Shown one piece after another: positions 34,866-44,134 of a stretch of DNA of 64,000 nt. The stretch covers positions 5,270,001 through 5,334,000 of the forward strand of contig NZ_CP110636.1 in NCBI RefSeq assembly GCF_026153355.1. The letters are read 5' to 3'. Every line of letters begins with the position of its first letter. Within the stretch, counting starts at the first letter, position 1. The notes beneath the pieces were generated by a model, which saw nothing but the letters and a program-made list of their open reading frames with translations, did not search any database and was not told where the DNA came from. The position numbers and the translations under genes are program-made. The stretch comes from Streptomyces endophytica. Lineage in GTDB: Bacteria > Actinomycetota > Actinomycetes > Streptomycetales > Streptomycetaceae.

Positions 34866-36824
34866 ATGCGCTACCGCTTCCCCCTGCCCAGATGCGTGAC
34901 CGGTGCCCTGGCCGCCTGCGCCACCCTTGCCGGCCTCGTGACCGCACCGGCACTGGCGGCTCCGCGCCCGCCGGCCGCCCCGGACCAGGCCGTGTCCGCG
35001 AGCACCACCGCCCACCCCGTACCGCCGACCGGCCCGACCGTCGGCGCGAACGAGCGGCCCGCGTTGCAGCGCCGTCCCCTCCAGGTCCCCCAACTCCCCC
35101 CGCTCAGCGCACAGAAGCCCGCCGTTTCGTCGGCCGTCACGGGACGGCACCACGCCCCGAAGCCGGGCCGCCAGGCCTCCTGCAGCCCGGGCGACTTCGG
35201 CAGCCGCACCGGGTCGGACCTGGTCGCCTTCGTCCAGGCCTCGACGACGGACTGCGTCAACACCCTGTTCAGCATCACCGGCAGCGATGCCCACGCCGTC
35301 TTCCGCGAGGAGCAGATGGTCACCGTCGCCAACGCCTTCAAGGGCGGCGCGACGGCCTATCCCGGTGACAACTCGACCAAGGTGTTGCAGCTCGTGCTGT
35401 TCCTGCGCGCCGGCTACTACGTGCAGTCCAACCATCCGGACGACGTCGGTGCCTACGGCCCGAATCTGGCAGCGGCCAGCGAGGGGAGCCTGGACGCCTT
35501 CTTCGCCAACTCGCGCTCCAGGGACGTCACTTCCGGAAACGGAGACGTCCTGAGCGAGGTCGTCATCCTCACCGACAGCGCCAACGAGCAAGGCCGCTAC
35601 CTGAACACCTACAAGCAGCTGCTCAGCGGCTACAACAGCTCCTACGACAAGATCCCCAGCATGCTGGCCGCCGTCAACAACGTCTACACCCCGCTGTGGC
35701 GCGGAAACTGGAACCCCGACTACGTCAAAGCGGTCACGGCCGATCCGAGCATCATCGACACCCTCGACAAGTTCGCGCTCGCCCACCTGGACATGCTGGG
35801 CACCGCCAACTCCTACCTCGACTCCAACGCCGGGATGAATGTCGCGCGGTACGTCGAGCACCAGGCCCTCCGGGACAAGGTCCGGCCGCTCATGAAGGGC
35901 CTGCTGAACGCCTCGAAGATCACCGGCCCGACGGCGCCCCTGTGGGTCACCGTCGCATCCCAGGCAGACTCCTACGACAAGGACAACTGCTCCTACCTCG
36001 GCGTCTGCGACCTCTCCGACCAGCTGACGAAGGCGGCGCTGCCGGTCACCCATGAGTGCGATGCCACGCACACCATCAAGACGCAGGCGCTGACCGCCGA
36101 GGAGCTGGAGGCCACCTGCGCCAGTGTCCTGAGCCAGGACGCGTACGTCCACGACCTGGTGAAGAACGACGGTCCGATACCCAACCAGTACGAATCGACC
36201 GTTCAGCTCGTCGTGTTCGGCAGTCGCAGCGACTATCAGACCTACGCCGGGGCCATCTTCGGCGTCGACACCAACAACGGCGGGATCACCATGATCGGGG
36301 ACCCGACGAAGCCCGACAACAAGCCCATGTCCATCATGTACCAGAGGAGCGACGACAACGGTTTCCCGGCCCGGATCTGGAACCTCAACCACGAGTACAC
36401 GCACTACATCGACGCCCGTGACGACATGAAGGGCGACTTCGGCAAGCAGACGTCCGTGCCGGACGTCTGGTGGATCGAGGGCTTCGCCGAGTACGTCTCG
36501 TACGGCTACCGCAAGATCACCGACGACGAGGCGGTCAGCGAGGCCGGGAAGCACACCTACAAGCTGAGCACGCTGTTCGAGAGCACCTACGACAACAGCG
36601 ACGTGACCCGGACCTATCCCTGGGGCTACCTCGCGGCGCGCTACATGATCGAGAAGCACCCCAACGACGTCGCCACCATGCTGGGCCACTTCCGCACCGG
36701 TGACTACGCGGCCGGCTACGCCGTCTACCACGACACCATCGGCACCCGCTACGACGCCGACTTCGATGCCTGGCTCACCGCCTGCGCTTCCGGCGCCTGC
36801 GCCGCCAAGGCGCACCACGCCTGA
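34866..36824 (+). CDS. Secreted M9-family collagenase-like metalloprotease
   Basis: 652 residues. Signal peptide: basic start, hydrophobic core about residues 8-30, cleavage near ALA-APR. A Pro-rich linker follows, then the collagenase activator/peptidase unit. The zinc site HEYTH (His509, His513) and the downstream glutamate in WWIEGFAEY (about Glu538) are intact, so it should be active. Shorter than the large Vibrio and Clostridium enzymes because no PKD or collagen-binding repeats follow. Start ATG 34866 has GAAGGAG 8 bases upstream; an overlapping ATG at 34862 is in the wrong frame. Stand-alone gene ending at a strong bidirectional hairpin. Confidence 0.94.
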   Translation: MRYRFPLPRCVTGALAACATLAGLVTAPALAAPRPPAAPDQAVSASTTAHPVPPTGPTVGANERPALQRRPLQVPQLPPLSAQKPAVSSAVTGRHHAPKPGRQASCSPGDFGSRTGSDLVAFVQASTTDCVNTLFSITGSDAHAVFREEQMVTVANAFKGGATAYPGDNSTKVLQLVLFLRAGYYVQSNHPDDVGAYGPNLAAASEGSLDAFFANSRSRDVTSGNGDVLSEVVILTDSANEQGRYLNTYKQLLSGYNSSYDKIPSMLAAVNNVYTPLWRGNWNPDYVKAVTADPSIIDTLDKFALAHLDMLGTANSYLDSNAGMNVARYVEHQALRDKVRPLMKGLLNASKITGPTAPLWVTVASQADSYDKDNCSYLGVCDLSDQLTKAALPVTHECDATHTIKTQALTAEELEATCASVLSQDAYVHDLVKNDGPIPNQYESTVQLVVFGSRSDYQTYAGAIFGVDTNNGGITMIGDPTKPDNKPMSIMYQRSDDNGFPARIWNLNHEYTHYIDARDDMKGDFGKQTSVPDVWWIEGFAEYVSYGYRKITDDEAVSEAGKHTYKLSTLFESTYDNSDVTRTYPWGYLAARYMIEKHPNDVATMLGHFRTGDYAAGYAVYHDTIGTRYDADFDAWLTACASGACAAKAHHA

Positions 36825-36888
36825 TCGACCGAACGTCTCCTGCCGGTTCCCATAGCGGGTGCCCATAACGGGTGCCCCTACCGCCGGC

Positions 36889-36930
36889 GCCCCTGCCGGC
36901 CGACGCATGACGACGTCGGCCGGCAGGGGC
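36889..36930. terminator. Bidirectional terminator between collagenase and Rox genes
   Basis: Arms GCCCCTGCCGGCCGACG (36889-36905) and CGTCGGCCGGCAGGGGC (36914-36930) pair perfectly over 17 bases around an 8-base loop. The two flanking genes converge on it. Confidence 0.85.
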
Positions 36931-36966
36931 GATCACGGCGCACCCCTGCCGGGCCGCGACCGCGCC

Positions 36967-38394
36967 TCAGCCGGCGGCAGCACCGAACCACTTCGGCAGT
37001 CGGGCGGTCAGCTCCTGCTGACCGTCTCCGACCCACGCCACATGGCCGTCCGGCCGCAGCAGCACCGCGGGGACGTCCAGTTCCTCGCTGACGTCGACGA
37101 CGTGATCGACCCGGTCCGCCCAGCCCGCCACCGAGAGCCGGCCGGTCTGGTCGAGCAGCAGCCCGCGGCCGCCGTGCATCAGCTCGTAGAGGCGCCCCTG
37201 CTTCAACTCCACGTCCCGCAGCCGACGCCCGAGCAGTTCGTGACCCGCACCGAAGTCGTAGCGGACGCCGATCGCGGTGATCTTCTCGATCAGGTACCGG
37301 TTGACCTCCTCGAAGTCCATCAGTTCCGCCAGCAGCCGGCGCACCGCCTGCGGGCCCGGCTCGGTGGACATCAGCTCCATCTGCGCGCGGGTGTTGTCGA
37401 GCACGTCGGCGGCCACCGCATGCCGTTCGGTCTGGTAGCTGTCCAGCAGGTCCTCCGGTGCCCAGCCGCCCACCGCGGCGGCGAGCTTCCAGCCGAGGTT
37501 GAACGCGTCCTGGATGCCGAGGTTGAGGCCCTGCCCACCGGTCGGCGGGTGGATGTGCGCCGCGTCGCCCGCCAGGAACACCCGGCCGACGCGGTAGCGC
37601 TCGGCCTGCCGGGTGGCGTCGCCGAAGCGGGACAGCCAGCGCGGCGCGTGGACGCCGAAGTCGGTGCCGGCGGTCACCCGCAGCTGGTGCCTGAACTCCT
37701 CGAAGGTGGGCGGCGTCGCGCGGTCCTCGGCCAGTCCCTCGGCCGGCACGACGACGCGGTGGAACCCGTCCCCGAGGGGCATGAACCCGAACCGCTTCTG
37801 CGTCTTGCGGACTTCGGTCATCACAGCGGTGAGCTCCTCCTGCGCCATGTCCACCGCCATCTCCCCGAGCAGCGTCTCGACCGTGCTGGGCTCACCGGGG
37901 AAGCCGACACCGAGCAGCTTGCGCACCGTGCTGCGGCCGCCGTCGCAGGCGACGAGGTAGCGCGAGCGCAGCCGCGTGGAGTCGGCCAGTTCGACGGTCA
38001 CGCCGTCGTCGTCCTGGCCGAGTCCGACCACTTCACGGCCGCGCCGGATCTCGGCGCCGAGTGCGGTGGCGTGCTCCGTCAGCAGACGGTCGGTGACCGG
38101 CTGCGGGATGCCGAGGACGTAGCCGTGCGCACTGTCCAACTGGCCGGGCCACGGCTTGTCGATGGCGGCGAAGAAGCCGCCGACCCGGTACTGCCGGCCC
38201 CGCTCCAGGAAGCGCTCCAGCAGACCGCGTTGGGCCATCACCTCGATGCTGCGCGCGTGCAGGCCGAGCGCACGGACTACCTTGGTCGGCTCCGCCGCCT
38301 TCTCCAGCACGACCACGTGCACGCCGTGCAACCGCAATTCGGCGGCCAGCATCAGGCCGGTCGGTCCGCCACCGGCAATGATCACGTCGATCAC
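36967..38394 (-). CDS. rox: Rifampicin monooxygenase, FAD-dependent
   Basis: 475-residue class A flavoprotein monooxygenase. FAD site AGGGPTGL (7-14), ACDGGRSTVR motif, and GDAAHIHPPTGGQG with the following QDAFNLGWKLA segment. Length and sequence follow closely the Streptomyces venezuelae Rox family as I remember it, which hydroxylates the rifamycin naphthyl ring and linearises the ansa chain, giving resistance. GTG 38394 (reading VIDVIIAGGG) was chosen: the family starts here and GGGG lies about 6 bases upstream. The RAE-like inverted repeat about 55-80 bases upstream strongly supports the assignment and implies induction by rifamycins. It diverges from the RiPP operon and is probably not part of it. 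A generic aromatic hydroxylase is the fallback call. Confidence 0.9.
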   Translation of the reverse strand: MIDVIIAGGGPTGLMLAAELRLHGVHVVVLEKAAEPTKVVRALGLHARSIEVMAQRGLLERFLERGRQYRVGGFFAAIDKPWPGQLDSAHGYVLGIPQPVTDRLLTEHATALGAEIRRGREVVGLGQDDDGVTVELADSTRLRSRYLVACDGGRSTVRKLLGVGFPGEPSTVETLLGEMAVDMAQEELTAVMTEVRKTQKRFGFMPLGDGFHRVVVPAEGLAEDRATPPTFEEFRHQLRVTAGTDFGVHAPRWLSRFGDATRQAERYRVGRVFLAGDAAHIHPPTGGQGLNLGIQDAFNLGWKLAAAVGGWAPEDLLDSYQTERHAVAADVLDNTRAQMELMSTEPGPQAVRRLLAELMDFEEVNRYLIEKITAIGVRYDFGAGHELLGRRLRDVELKQGRLYELMHGGRGLLLDQTGRLSVAGWADRVDHVVDVSEELDVPAVLLRPDGHVAWVGDGQQELTARLPKWFGAAAG

Positions 38395-38449
38395 AACAAT
38401 CCCCGTTTCCGCAGGTCCTGGCTTCAGCTGGGCGATTCTGCGGCATCCC

Positions 38450-38472
38450 GGGGGCCTTGCCGCAAGGCCCCC
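38450..38472 (-). promoter_or_regulatory. Rifamycin-associated element (RAE) upstream of rox
   Basis: Perfect inverted repeat with arms GGGGGCCTTGC (38450-38460) and GCAAGGCCCCC (38462-38472) around one base. The core reproduces the RAE described upstream of actinobacterial rifamycin-resistance genes (GGGGCTTGCGGCAAGGCCCC as recalled), and its position before a Rox gene fits. A TATAGC hexamer just upstream on the gene strand (about 38478-38483) could be the -10 box, which would put RAE at the transcript start. Confidence 0.85.
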
Positions 38473-38675
38473 CATGCGCTATATGTTGAGAGTGGCAAGG
38501 AGCGGATGCGCTCTTTGCCCTTCTTTTTTGTCGTCCGGTGCGGACGGACGGCTTCCTCGCGCAGCGGCGGTTCGGCACCGCCAAGACTCCCCCTTCGGGG
38601 CCTTGTGGCCTGCGTCACGGTGTGGCTAAGCTCCGGCACGCTTCGAGCACATTTCCTTCGCAAGGTGACCTAAAC

Positions 38676-38702
38676 GTGTGTCGATCTTCACGATCTGCAC
38701 AC
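38676..38702 (+). promoter_or_regulatory. Imperfect inverted repeat in front of the RiPP operon
   Basis: Arms GTGTGTCGATC and GATCTGCACAC match at 9 of 11 positions around TTCAC. The repeat ends about 20 bases before the proposed start of the exporter gene, so it could be an operator or a leader hairpin. Confidence 0.35.
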
Positions 38703-38721
38703 AGATGTGGGGTGGCTTCGC

Positions 38722-40077
38722 ATGGAACGAAGACCGGCGGAGCCCTCCGCAGGCGACGCGCCGTACGACTTACCTCAGGACTCCCGGCCGGGCACCCTCG
38801 CCGGCAGCACGCCCTCCGCCCGTCGCGACATCCGGCTCTTCTGGTGGGCCGGCACCTCCGACGCACTGGGCAGCCAGGCGTCCGGACTCGTCCTGCCGTT
38901 GTTGCTGCTGAGCCTGGGCCACTCGCCCGCCGAGGTCGGCGCCGTCGCGGGGCTCTCCGCGGCGGCGACCCTGCTGCTCGGTCCGCTCGCCGCCGTTCCC
39001 GCCGACCGCGGGGCGCGCAAGCGGGTCATGGTGGGCTCCGCGGTGGTGTCTGCCGCATCGATGACCGTCGTCACCGCGGCGGCATGGTCTGGCTCGGCCC
39101 CGCTGGCCGTGCTCCTCGCCGTCGTGCTCGTCGAACGGTCGGCGACCGCCTGCTACGAGACGGCGTCCCTCGGCACCGTCGCCCTGGTGTGCGCCCCCGC
39201 GGACCACCGCCGCGTCCTGTCCCGATTACAGGCGGGGGAACGGGCCGCCCTGGTCCTGGGACCCGCGCTGGGCGGACTGCTCTTCCACACCGGGCGCTGG
39301 CTGCCGTTCCTCGCGGACGCGGTGTCGTACGTCGTCGCCGCGGTCTGCATCGGGGCCATGCGGGCCGGCCTGTCACCGCGGCACACCGGACGTCCGGCGG
39401 CCGGCGGACCGTCCCGGCCCTGGCGGACGCTGGCCGCCGAGGCCGGGGCCGGGCTCGGCGTGGTGCGCCGGGAGCCCTTTCTCCGGCTGGCGCTGGTCTG
39501 GATCGCGGCCGTCAACGCCGTGCTCGCCGCGCTGTATTACACGGCGGTGTTCGCCCTGCAGGACCACGGCCGGGGCGCGGCTCCGCTGGGTGTGGTCCTC
39601 GCGCTGGCCGGGGCGGCCGGTCTGGCCGGTTCGCTCGCCGCGCCCCGTCTGGCCGGCCGGCGCACCGCGACACAGGTGCTGGGGGCGGTGTCCTGGCTGC
39701 TCGTGCCGCCCGCCGCGGCCCTGGCGGTGGCCCGCGACGCCTGGCAGTTCGGCCTGCTCTTCGGTCTGCTGTGCGCGCTGACCCCGCTCGCCACCGTGGC
39801 ACTCCAGGCCCGGGTCCTCCAGGTCGTCCCGCCCGAACTGCAGGCCCGTACCGGGACCGTGCTGGCCACCGCGTCGGGCGCGGCCGCGGCCGTGGCGCCG
39901 GCGATCGCCGGGCTGGTGACCGATCAGGCGGGGACCGTCGCGATGTCCCTGGGCTGCGCCGTGGTGCTGGCCGGACTGGCGCTGTACGCGACCTGCTCCC
40001 CGGCGTCCCGTCACGACACGGTGGCGTCCCGCCCCGGCCCGCAGGAATCCCCCACCACCCCGAAGGAGCGGGCATGA
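38722..40077 (+). CDS. MFS transporter, probable exporter of the RiPP locus
   Basis: 451 residues with about twelve hydrophobic segments in two halves, arranged like enterobactin-exporter/macrolide-efflux type MFS proteins. A long N-terminal tail precedes the first membrane segment (FWWAGTSDALGSQ). The basic loop between segments 2 and 3 (PADRGARKRVMVG) fits the MFS motif A. The stop overlaps the ATG of the peptidase gene (ATGA at 40074-40077), so the two are translationally coupled; by this context it should export the mature peptide and give self-protection. ATG 38722 was chosen with GGGGTGG just upstream; GTG 38707 is an alternative that adds five residues. Confidence 0.88.
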   Translation: MERRPAEPSAGDAPYDLPQDSRPGTLAGSTPSARRDIRLFWWAGTSDALGSQASGLVLPLLLLSLGHSPAEVGAVAGLSAAATLLLGPLAAVPADRGARKRVMVGSAVVSAASMTVVTAAAWSGSAPLAVLLAVVLVERSATACYETASLGTVALVCAPADHRRVLSRLQAGERAALVLGPALGGLLFHTGRWLPFLADAVSYVVAAVCIGAMRAGLSPRHTGRPAAGGPSRPWRTLAAEAGAGLGVVRREPFLRLALVWIAAVNAVLAALYYTAVFALQDHGRGAAPLGVVLALAGAAGLAGSLAAPRLAGRRTATQVLGAVSWLLVPPAAALAVARDAWQFGLLFGLLCALTPLATVALQARVLQVVPPELQARTGTVLATASGAAAAVAPAIAGLVTDQAGTVAMSLGCAVVLAGLALYATCSPASRHDTVASRPGPQESPTTPKERA

Positions 40078-41955
40078 ACGCGTCCGCGGCACACGCCCGC
40101 CCACTCCAGGCCCCGGCACGGGCTTCCAGGTCTACCGGCCGGCGCTCCCCGAGGTCTGCCCACGCGACCCGGCCCGGATGGCACTCGCCGCGGACGCCGA
40201 CGGCCGGTGCGAGATCTTCACCTGGGACGCCCGTACGGGCACCACGCGCCGGGTCACCGACAGCCGCGACGGGACGCTGCACTGCGCGGTCGACGCGGAC
40301 GCCCGGGTGTGGTGGTTCGCGGAGGACCGGAGCGGCCGGGGGCGGTGGTACTTCCAGGACTTCGGCGGCGGTCCGGCCGTCCCGGGCCTGGCCGGGCTCC
40401 GGCCGGGACTGCCGTACGGCCTCGCGGTCAGCGACACCGGGACGGCGGCGATCGGCCTGGGGGACGGCCGCCGTACGACCGTGCACCTCGGCACCACGGG
40501 CGGCCCGGGCCGTCCGGTACTGACCGTCGACGGCGCTGCGCTGCTCACGGGCATCTCGCCGACGGGCCGGCTGCTGGCGGTGTCCGGGCCGGCCGGTTCC
40601 GATCGTGCGGTCACCCTCGTGGGCTGTTCCGACGGGGAGGCCGCGGAGGTCGCCCGGCTGTCCGGACGGCGCGGGCGGCTGTGGGCACTCGGTTTCGCCC
40701 CGGGGGCGGCGGTGGACGGGGAGCTGCTGCTCGTCCAGGAGGCCGACGAGCGCTATCTGCTGGCCAGTTGGACGCCCGGCGGCGGGTTGCGGAGCCATGA
40801 CTGGTGCCGCTTCGACACCGAGATCACGGCGCGCTGGTACCCCGCGGGGCGCCGGGTCCTCGTCCGGCAGGACCGGCACGGCCGTTCCACCCTCGCCACC
40901 GCCGACCTCGACCGGTGCACCCTCACCACGGTCCGCACGCCACCCGGCACGCTGCTGGACGCCGCCCCGCACCCGGGCGACGACGTGCACTACCTCTGGA
41001 CCGACACCACCACTCCCCGCAGCTGCGCTCCACGGCCGGCACCCGGCTGCCCGCGCTCGGCGGCCTGCCCGCGCCCGTTCCCGGCCGGCACCGCGACCTG
41101 TGGACGCCCGGCCCGGACGGACCGGTGCACACCCTGCTGAGCCAACCGGCCCCGGCGGCCGGCCCGCGGCCCCCGCTGGTCTTCCTCGTGCACGGCGGTC
41201 CCGCCGACCACGACCGCGACGCCTACGACCCGCAGGTGCACTCCCTGGTCGCCTCCGGATTCGCGGTCGCCCGGGTCAACTACCGCGGCTCCACCGGCTA
41301 CGGGCCGCGCTGGCGCACCGCGTACGCCGAGGGCGTCGGGCTCGCCCAGGTCGCCGACCTGGTCGCGGTCCGGGCCGATCTGCTGCGCCGCGGCCTGGCC
41401 CGCGAGGACGCCCTCGGGCTGTGGGGCACCTCCTGGGGCGGCTATCTGACCCTGCTGGCACTCGGCACCCGGCCCGGCCTGTGGCGGGCGGGCGTCGCCG
41501 TCAAACCGGTCGCCGACTGCGCGGCGGCGTACCGTGCCGGCACCCCCGCGCTACGCGCCCTGGACGAGCGGCTGTTCGGCGGCACCCCCGAGACCGTCCC
41601 CGACCGCTACCGGCGCAGTTCACCGCTCCACTACGCCGCCGACGTCCGCGCCCCGCTGCTGGTCATCGCCGCGAGCCTCGACGCCAAGTGCCCGCCCGGC
41701 CAGGTACGCGGCTATCTCGCCGCCCTGCGGGCGGCCGGCGTGGCACACGAGTCGATGTGGCTGGCGACCGGACACGACGGATACGCCGGCGCCGACCACA
41801 TGGCCGTCCTGCGGCGCGCCCTGGGCTTCCTCGACCGGCACCTGCGCCCGGCCCCGGCGGCCCACCAAGCTCCCCGCTTCCCCGAGAGCGGGGTGTCCGG
41901 GAGCACCGGCCCATCCGGTGCCCCCGGATCGCACGATCCGAACTCCGTTCACTGA
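40074..41955 (+). CDS. S9-family (prolyl oligopeptidase-type) peptidase, frame broken twice
   Basis: An N-terminal beta-propeller region (about 40120-41010) is followed by an alpha/beta-hydrolase domain (about 41150-41860) with the catalytic triad intact: Ser in GTSWGGY (41431), Asp in SLDAKCP (41680) and His in GHDGY (41773). Coding is in three frames. ATG 40074 opens one frame; after the CCCC run at 40111-40114 it continues in a second (GTGFQVYRPALPEVCP...); after the CCCC run at 41015-41018 it continues in a third. Each change is cured by adding one C, and the joined protein looks normal for the family. Either the gene is a recent pseudogene or, more likely given the same pattern elsewhere in the window, the sequence lost bases. 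It stops 15 bases before the precursor peptide, suggesting a role in leader or follower removal. Confidence 0.8.
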
Positions 41956-41970
41956 CAAGGAGATGCAGTC

Positions 41971-42090
41971 ATGCAGAAGGACATCATCCACAACGACCCG
42001 CTCGCGGGCGACGAGGAGAACCGCAAGCCCGGCATCGGCATCACGGTGACCGTCCCGTTCCGTACCGCGGAAGACACCGAGGAGGAGTGA
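41971..42090 (+). CDS. Candidate RiPP precursor peptide, 39 residues
   Basis: Short peptide between the peptidase and the radical SAM gene. ATG 41971 has AGGAG 8 bases upstream. Composition is layered: a charged N-terminal half (MQKDIIHNDPLAGDEENRKP), then a hydrophobic beta-branched stretch (GIGITVTVPFR, residues 21-31), then an acidic tail (AEDTEEE). No Cys and only one Ser/Thr-Val-rich segment, so lanthionine or thioether chemistry is unlikely. The alternating Thr/Val/Ile run is a plausible target for C-methylation or another radical modification by the next enzyme. A strong hairpin follows the stop. Assignment rests on position, ribosome site and composition; it is a new sequence to me. 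An overlapping reading from ATG 41964 is Arg/Ser-rich and rejected. Confidence 0.78.
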   Translation: MQKDIIHNDPLAGDEENRKPGIGITVTVPFRTAEDTEEE

Positions 42091-42095
42091 CCTCA

Positions 42096-42128
42096 CCGGC
42101 CGGCCCGGTACACCACCGGGCCGGCCGG
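42096..42128 (+). terminator. Strong hairpin between precursor and radical SAM genes (attenuator or mRNA stabiliser)
   Basis: Arms CCGGCCGGCCCGGT (42096-42109) and ACCGGGCCGGCCGG (42115-42128) pair perfectly over 14 bases with loop ACACC, five bases after the precursor stop. No T-run follows. In RiPP operons such hairpins give excess precursor transcript over the modifying enzyme. Confidence 0.75.
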
Positions 42129-42202
42129 CCCACCTCACCCCGCCGGCCCGCTCGCGTCCGCCGGCCACCTCACGTCCCCGTCACCACCCACGAGGAGCCG
42201 AC

Positions 42203-44134
42203 ATGCGCGTCCTGCTGGTCAACATGCCCTGGTCCCCGATCGATCTGCCGTCCCTGGCGCTCGGCATCCTCCGGCGCAGCGTCGACGAACGCACCACGGG
42301 ACACGCCGACGTCCTGCACGCCAACCTGGAGTTCACCGACTGGATCACCCGGCGCACCGACTTCACCGGCGACGACTACCAGTTCTACGCGCTCTCCTCG
42401 TACTTCATGGGGTGCGGCGACTGGGTGTTCTCGTCCGCGCTCTACGATGATCCCGAGTGGCGCACGGCGGAATTCAGCGCCGCGATGCGCGGCAAGCTGA
42501 AGGCCGGGCGGTTGCGCATGTCGCACCAACTGCACCGCGTGGTACCGGAGTTCGTACAGGAGATCGCCGAGCGGATCGTGGCCGACGGGCCCGATGTCGT
42601 CGGCTTCACCTCCACCTTCCAGCAGAACACCGCCGCGCTCGCCGCCGCCAAGTACGTCAAACGGCTCGCCCCGCACATCAAGACCGTCATGGGCGGCGCC
42701 AACTGCGACGCCGAGCAGGGCGCCGCCGCCCACCGCAACTTCCCCTTCCTGGACTTCGTGGTCCGCGGCGAGGGCGAGGCCGCGTTCCCCCAGCTGCTGA
42801 CCGCGCTCGACGAGGGCACGGACCTGGCGGCCGTGCCGGGGCTGTGCCACCGCGGCGCCGACGGCACGAGCACCGCCAACCCGATGAGCACCAGCCCGTT
42901 GCCGCCCGCGGCCATCCTGCCGCCCGACTACAGCGGCTACTTCGAGCGCCTGGCCACCTCCGTCGCCCGCAACTGGGTGGAGCCCAAGCTCGTCGTCGAA
43001 GGGGCGCGCGGCTGCTGGTGGGGCGAGAAGCACCACTGCACCTTCTGCGGTCTCAACGGCTCGTTCATGCAGTTCCGCAGCAAGAGCCCGGACATCTTCT
43101 ACACCGAGATCATGGACCTGGCGCGCCGGCACCGCGTGCTCGACATGTACGTCGTCGACAACATCCTCGACATGGGCTACCTCGGCACCGTCCTGCCCCG
43201 CATCATCGACAGCGGCTACGACCTGCGGATGCATATCGAGATCAAGGCCAATATGCGCCGGCCGCAGCTGCGCACCCTGGCCGACGCGGGCATGATCTAC
43301 GTGCAGCCGGGCATCGAGAGCCTGAACAGCCGGGTGCTCGACCTGATGGACAAGGGCGTCAGCGGCTGCCAGAACGTCCGCATGCTCCGGGACGGGGCCG
43401 AGACCGGACTCTCCGTCTCCTGGAACTACCTGCACGGCTTCCCCGGCGAGACCGCCGCCGACTACGAGCCGGTCATCGCCCAGATCCCGGCGCTGGAACA
43501 CCTCAACCCACCGGTCGACCTGTCCGCGCGGATCGCCATCGAGCGCTTCAGCCCGTACTTCAACCGGCCCGAACTCGGCTTCACCGGGCTGCGCCCCGAG
43601 GAGCACTACCGCTTCACCTACGACCTGCCCGAGAGCGAACTGCTCGATCTCGCCTACGTCTTCGAGGCCCCGGAACGCGGCATCGGCGAGCCCACCGTCA
43701 CCGCCCTCAACGAGGCACTGGGCGCCTGGAAGAAACGCCACACGAACAGCAGGCTCACCCATGCCGACCTCGGCGACCGGATCGTGCTCGTCAGCCGCCG
43801 GCACGCCTTCGACTGGGGCACGAGGGAACTCACCGACCCGGTCGAGACCGAGGCGTTCCGCCTCCTCGACCAGCCGCACGCGCCCGCCGCGCTGGCCCGC
43901 AAGCTCGCCGCGCGCCTGCCCGAGCACACCCTCGACGCCGCCACGGTGCACGCCCTCCTCCAGCACTGGGTGACGCTCGGCCTGGTCTTCACCGACGGCG
44001 GCCAGTACGTCCACCTCGCACCGGCCGCGGTCAACGAGGACCTGCTGCGCCTCGACTTCATGCGGCACAGCCAGGGGGCGGCCACCGAGCGCCCGGAGTC
44101 CGGCGCGACGGCTCCCGCCATCGCCCGGGCCTGA
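42203..44134 (+). CDS. B12-binding radical SAM RiPP maturase (putative C-methyltransferase)
   Basis: 643 residues. N-terminal cobalamin-binding Rossmann domain (about 1-200: MRVLLVNMPW, GPDVVGFTSTFQQN, VMGGANCDAE, VRGEGEAAFP), then a radical SAM barrel. The cluster cysteines are spaced CX7CX2C (Cys271, Cys279, Cys282 in RGCWWGEKHHCTFCGLNG) rather than the common CX3CX2C. This is the layout of the RiPP maturation radical SAM protein 1 family (TIGR03975 type). A C-terminal winged-helix-like part (about 540-615) may bind the leader peptide. ATG 42203 has GAGGAG 5 bases upstream. It lies directly after the precursor, so that peptide is the expected substrate; whether it methylates unactivated carbon or does other radical chemistry cannot be told from sequence. 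Confidence 0.9.
   Translation: MRVLLVNMPWSPIDLPSLALGILRRSVDERTTGHADVLHANLEFTDWITRRTDFTGDDYQFYALSSYFMGCGDWVFSSALYDDPEWRTAEFSAAMRGKLKAGRLRMSHQLHRVVPEFVQEIAERIVADGPDVVGFTSTFQQNTAALAAAKYVKRLAPHIKTVMGGANCDAEQGAAAHRNFPFLDFVVRGEGEAAFPQLLTALDEGTDLAAVPGLCHRGADGTSTANPMSTSPLPPAAILPPDYSGYFERLATSVARNWVEPKLVVEGARGCWWGEKHHCTFCGLNGSFMQFRSKSPDIFYTEIMDLARRHRVLDMYVVDNILDMGYLGTVLPRIIDSGYDLRMHIEIKANMRRPQLRTLADAGMIYVQPGIESLNSRVLDLMDKGVSGCQNVRMLRDGAETGLSVSWNYLHGFPGETAADYEPVIAQIPALEHLNPPVDLSARIAIERFSPYFNRPELGFTGLRPEEHYRFTYDLPESELLDLAYVFEAPERGIGEPTVTALNEALGAWKKRHTNSRLTHADLGDRIVLVSRRHAFDWGTRELTDPVETEAFRLLDQPHAPAALARKLAARLPEHTLDAATVHALLQHWVTLGLVFTDGGQYVHLAPAAVNEDLLRLDFMRHSQGAATERPESGATAPAIARA

Noticed and set aside
41964..42049. 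Alternative short peptide starting at ATG 41964, seven bases before the chosen precursor start.
   Set aside because: Reads Arg/Ser/Thr-rich shadow sequence; ATG 41971 has the better-spaced AGGAG and a structured composition.
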